Shown here: positions 6,659 through 8,091 of the stretch, piece after piece
How the letters are laid out: every line of letters begins with the position of its first letter
Position numbering within the stretch: the stretch's first letter is position 1
NCBI GenBank assembly: GCA_007123985.1
Contig: SLGA01000145.1
Coordinates: 1-8,091, forward strand
Reading direction: 5' to 3'
Origin: Balneolaceae bacterium
GTDB taxonomy: Bacteria; Bacteroidota; Rhodothermia; Balneolales; Balneolaceae
Length of the DNA stretch: 8,091 nucleotides
Program-made: the position numbers and the translations under genes
The notes under the pieces: model-generated
Told to the model about the DNA's origin: nothing
Databases searched by the model: none
The model's input: only the letters and a program-made list of their open reading frames with translations

Positions 6659-7561
6659 ATGCGCTACTATCTTATTTTACTCCTTACCACTTTAATATTT
6701 GCTGCCTGCACTGCCGAAGAAATCAACTGGGATTTTGATCTGCAGGGACATCGCGGAGCACGCGGACTTCTTCCGGAAAATACCATTCCAAGCTTTTTAA
6801 TAGCCATAGATCACGGTGTTGATACAATTGAGTTTGATCTGGTAGTTACTAAAGACAGGCAAATACTGATCTCCCATGAACCCTGGTATCATCATCACAT
6901 CAGTACAAAACCGGACGGTACACCGGTTACCGAAGAAGAGCAGATGGAGTACAATATTTTTGAAATGACATACGAAGAAACCCGACAGTTTGACGTAGGT
7001 AAGCGAGGACATGTGAATTTCCCTAATCAGCAGCCTCTCGAGATTACAAAACCGCTGATGAGAGATGCAATCCGAGCAATAGAAGCATACACACAAGAGC
7101 TTGAACTGCCACCCGTTGCCTACAATATTGAAACAAAAAGCAACCCGGAACTATACGGGGTTATGTATCCTCAACCGGATGAGTTTGCTAAATTACTTTT
7201 TGAAGAGCTAACTATGCTACATAAAGAGTTTGACCTATTCGACAGGGTTATCATCCAATCCTTCGATCCTGCAACCTTGATTGAGTTTCGTAAGCTTAAT
7301 GAAGAAATTGCACAGGCCATTCTTGTATCAACCGATGACCCGATCGATACCTATCTGACTGCACTTGGTTATACACCTGAAATCTGGAGCCCGAATTATC
7401 AACTCGTCACAGATGAAATTGTACATGAAGCACATCAACGTGGTATGACTGTAATCCCATGGACTATTAACAATGTTGCAGAGATGCGCCGGCAACTTGA
7501 ATTGGGTGTGGATGGTATTATAACTGATTACCCAGACAGCGCTGCTGTTTTAAGACCCTGA
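6659..7561 (+). CDS. Glycerophosphodiester phosphodiesterase, lipoprotein
   Basis: This 300-residue GDPD-family TIM-barrel enzyme would hydrolyse glycerophosphodiesters to glycerol-3-phosphate and an alcohol, in lipid turnover or phosphate/glycerol salvage. The visible metal and active-site motifs are GHRGARG (30-36) with H31 and R32, PENT (39-42), EFD (E58, D60), SHEPW (72-76, H73), YNIETKS with E158, IQSFD (199-203), PWTINN (267-272) and the closing DGIITDYPD. The roughly 85-residue stretch between H73 and E158 is the usual GDPD insertion. The N-terminus is a lipoprotein signal, a hydrophobic run ending FAAC with Cys17; Phe at -3 is not canonical. ATG at 6659 is preferred because it places the signal at the very start and follows an A-rich leader; GTG at 6635 would add eight residues. 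The SHEPW form replaces the more common SHD. The next gene begins 3 bp after its stop. Confidence 0.93.
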   Translation: MRYYLILLLTTLIFAACTAEEINWDFDLQGHRGARGLLPENTIPSFLIAIDHGVDTIEFDLVVTKDRQILISHEPWYHHHISTKPDGTPVTEEEQMEYNIFEMTYEETRQFDVGKRGHVNFPNQQPLEITKPLMRDAIRAIEAYTQELELPPVAYNIETKSNPELYGVMYPQPDEFAKLLFEELTMLHKEFDLFDRVIIQSFDPATLIEFRKLNEEIAQAILVSTDDPIDTYLTALGYTPEIWSPNYQLVTDEIVHEAHQRGMTVIPWTINNVAEMRRQLELGVDGIITDYPDSAAVLRP

Positions 7562-7564
7562 AAT

Positions 7565-8071
7565 ATGTATGACCGTAAAAGTGAGCTCATTCAGCTTTTA
7601 AACCTTCAGCCGCATCCCGAAGGCGGTTACTTCACCGAAACCTATCGGAGTGAAGAAAAACTTAGCGGTACTGAAGCAACATTTCCGGCAGGAAGAAACC
7701 TGAAAACGGGAATCTATTATCTTCTGGGAAGCGATGACATCTCACATTTCCATCGTATAAAATCTGACGAAATGTGGCACCATTACGAGGGCTCCTCAAT
7801 CACCATCCACCTTATACAGCAGGATGGACTATATCGGGCACTTTACCTGGGTAAAGAGTTATCTAATGAGCAGAAACCACAACTCGTTGTACCTGCAAAT
7901 ACCTGGTTCGGTGTAACAGTTGATGAACCCAACAGTTATTCACTTTGTGGTTGTACCGTTTCTCCCGGGTTCGATTTTATAGATTTTGAAATGGCGGGAA
8001 GATATCAAATGCTGCAGGCTTTTCCAGAACACTCTGAAATTATCAGGATGCTTACAAAACCATCTGTGTAA
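7565..8071 (+). CDS. DUF985 / Cupin_5 family protein
   Basis: This 168-residue protein has the single-domain cupin of the DUF985 (Cupin_5) family, at the family's usual size. Marks seen are the N-terminal LNLQPHPEGGYFTETYRS (13-29 region), the strand TGIYYLL (48-54), and SHFHRIKSDEMWHHYEG (60-76), whose His61, His63, Glu69 and His72/73 form the likely metal or ligand pocket. PANTWFG (110-116) and GCTVSPGFDFIDFE (129-142) follow. Structures exist for family members, but no agreed reaction, so function is left open. No signal peptide is seen; it should be cytoplasmic. It starts 3 bp after the GDPD stop codon, so it is almost certainly in the same transcript. The ATG follows a TGAAAT leader without a Shine-Dalgarno sequence. 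After the stop only 20 bases remain in the window. Confidence 0.92.
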   Translation: MYDRKSELIQLLNLQPHPEGGYFTETYRSEEKLSGTEATFPAGRNLKTGIYYLLGSDDISHFHRIKSDEMWHHYEGSSITIHLIQQDGLYRALYLGKELSNEQKPQLVVPANTWFGVTVDEPNSYSLCGCTVSPGFDFIDFEMAGRYQMLQAFPEHSEIIRMLTKPSV

Positions 8072-8091
8072 ACTGATCAGGAGCTTTTTAC

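Noticed and set aside
8072..8091. Possible terminator after the last gene (CTGATCAG palindrome then TTTTT)
   Set aside because: The 8-bp palindrome at 8073-8080 has no loop and could form only a trivial stem; the window ends before any fuller structure could be seen.
1..8091. Defence island, mobile element, CRISPR or prophage content
   Set aside because: There is no integrase, transposase, terminal repeats, repeat-spacer array or defence-family domain; gene density and composition look uniform.

Overview
The window reads as an ordinary chromosomal stretch from a free-living bacterium, most likely of the Bacteroidota/Balneolota/Rhodothermota group. This placement is an inference. It rests on moderate-to-low GC by eye, starts preceded by A/T-rich rather than Shine-Dalgarno sequence (for example before 14, 3165, 5704 and 6659), and a glycerophosphodiesterase lipoprotein and CoA-binding protein of a style I associate with that group. 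There is no rRNA, tRNA, CRISPR array, insertion sequence or phage gene. Nearly all of the DNA is coding, with eight genes and only two gaps above 100 bp.

Left part (1-1582, + strand): a small CoA-binding Rossmann-fold protein (14-490), a 117-bp gap carrying an 8-bp perfect inverted repeat, then a TauE/SafE-type membrane permease with a TTG start (608-1582). Middle (1577-3165, - strand): a PhzF-family isomerase-like enzyme followed by a second, more typical TauE/SafE permease, joined by a one-base stop/start overlap. The two permease genes converge and their 3' ends overlap by 6 bp.

Right part (3285-8071, + strand): a compact run of four genes begins 116 bp from the divergent phzF-like gene. 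It holds MutS2 (ATPase plus Smr nuclease domain), a probably exported alpha/beta-hydrolase, a glycerophosphodiester phosphodiesterase lipoprotein, and a DUF985 (Cupin_5) protein. Gaps are 10, 58 and 3 bp, so co-transcription is plausible. The products have no obvious common pathway: MutS2 is a cytoplasmic nucleic-acid/ribosome factor, while the next two act in the cell envelope.

I found no convincing new multi-gene system. The points worth a second look are modest: an operator-like palindrome between the divergent genes, an inverted repeat before the TTG-start permease, two unlike TauE/SafE permeases placed tail to tail, and several start-site corrections that change predicted localisation.
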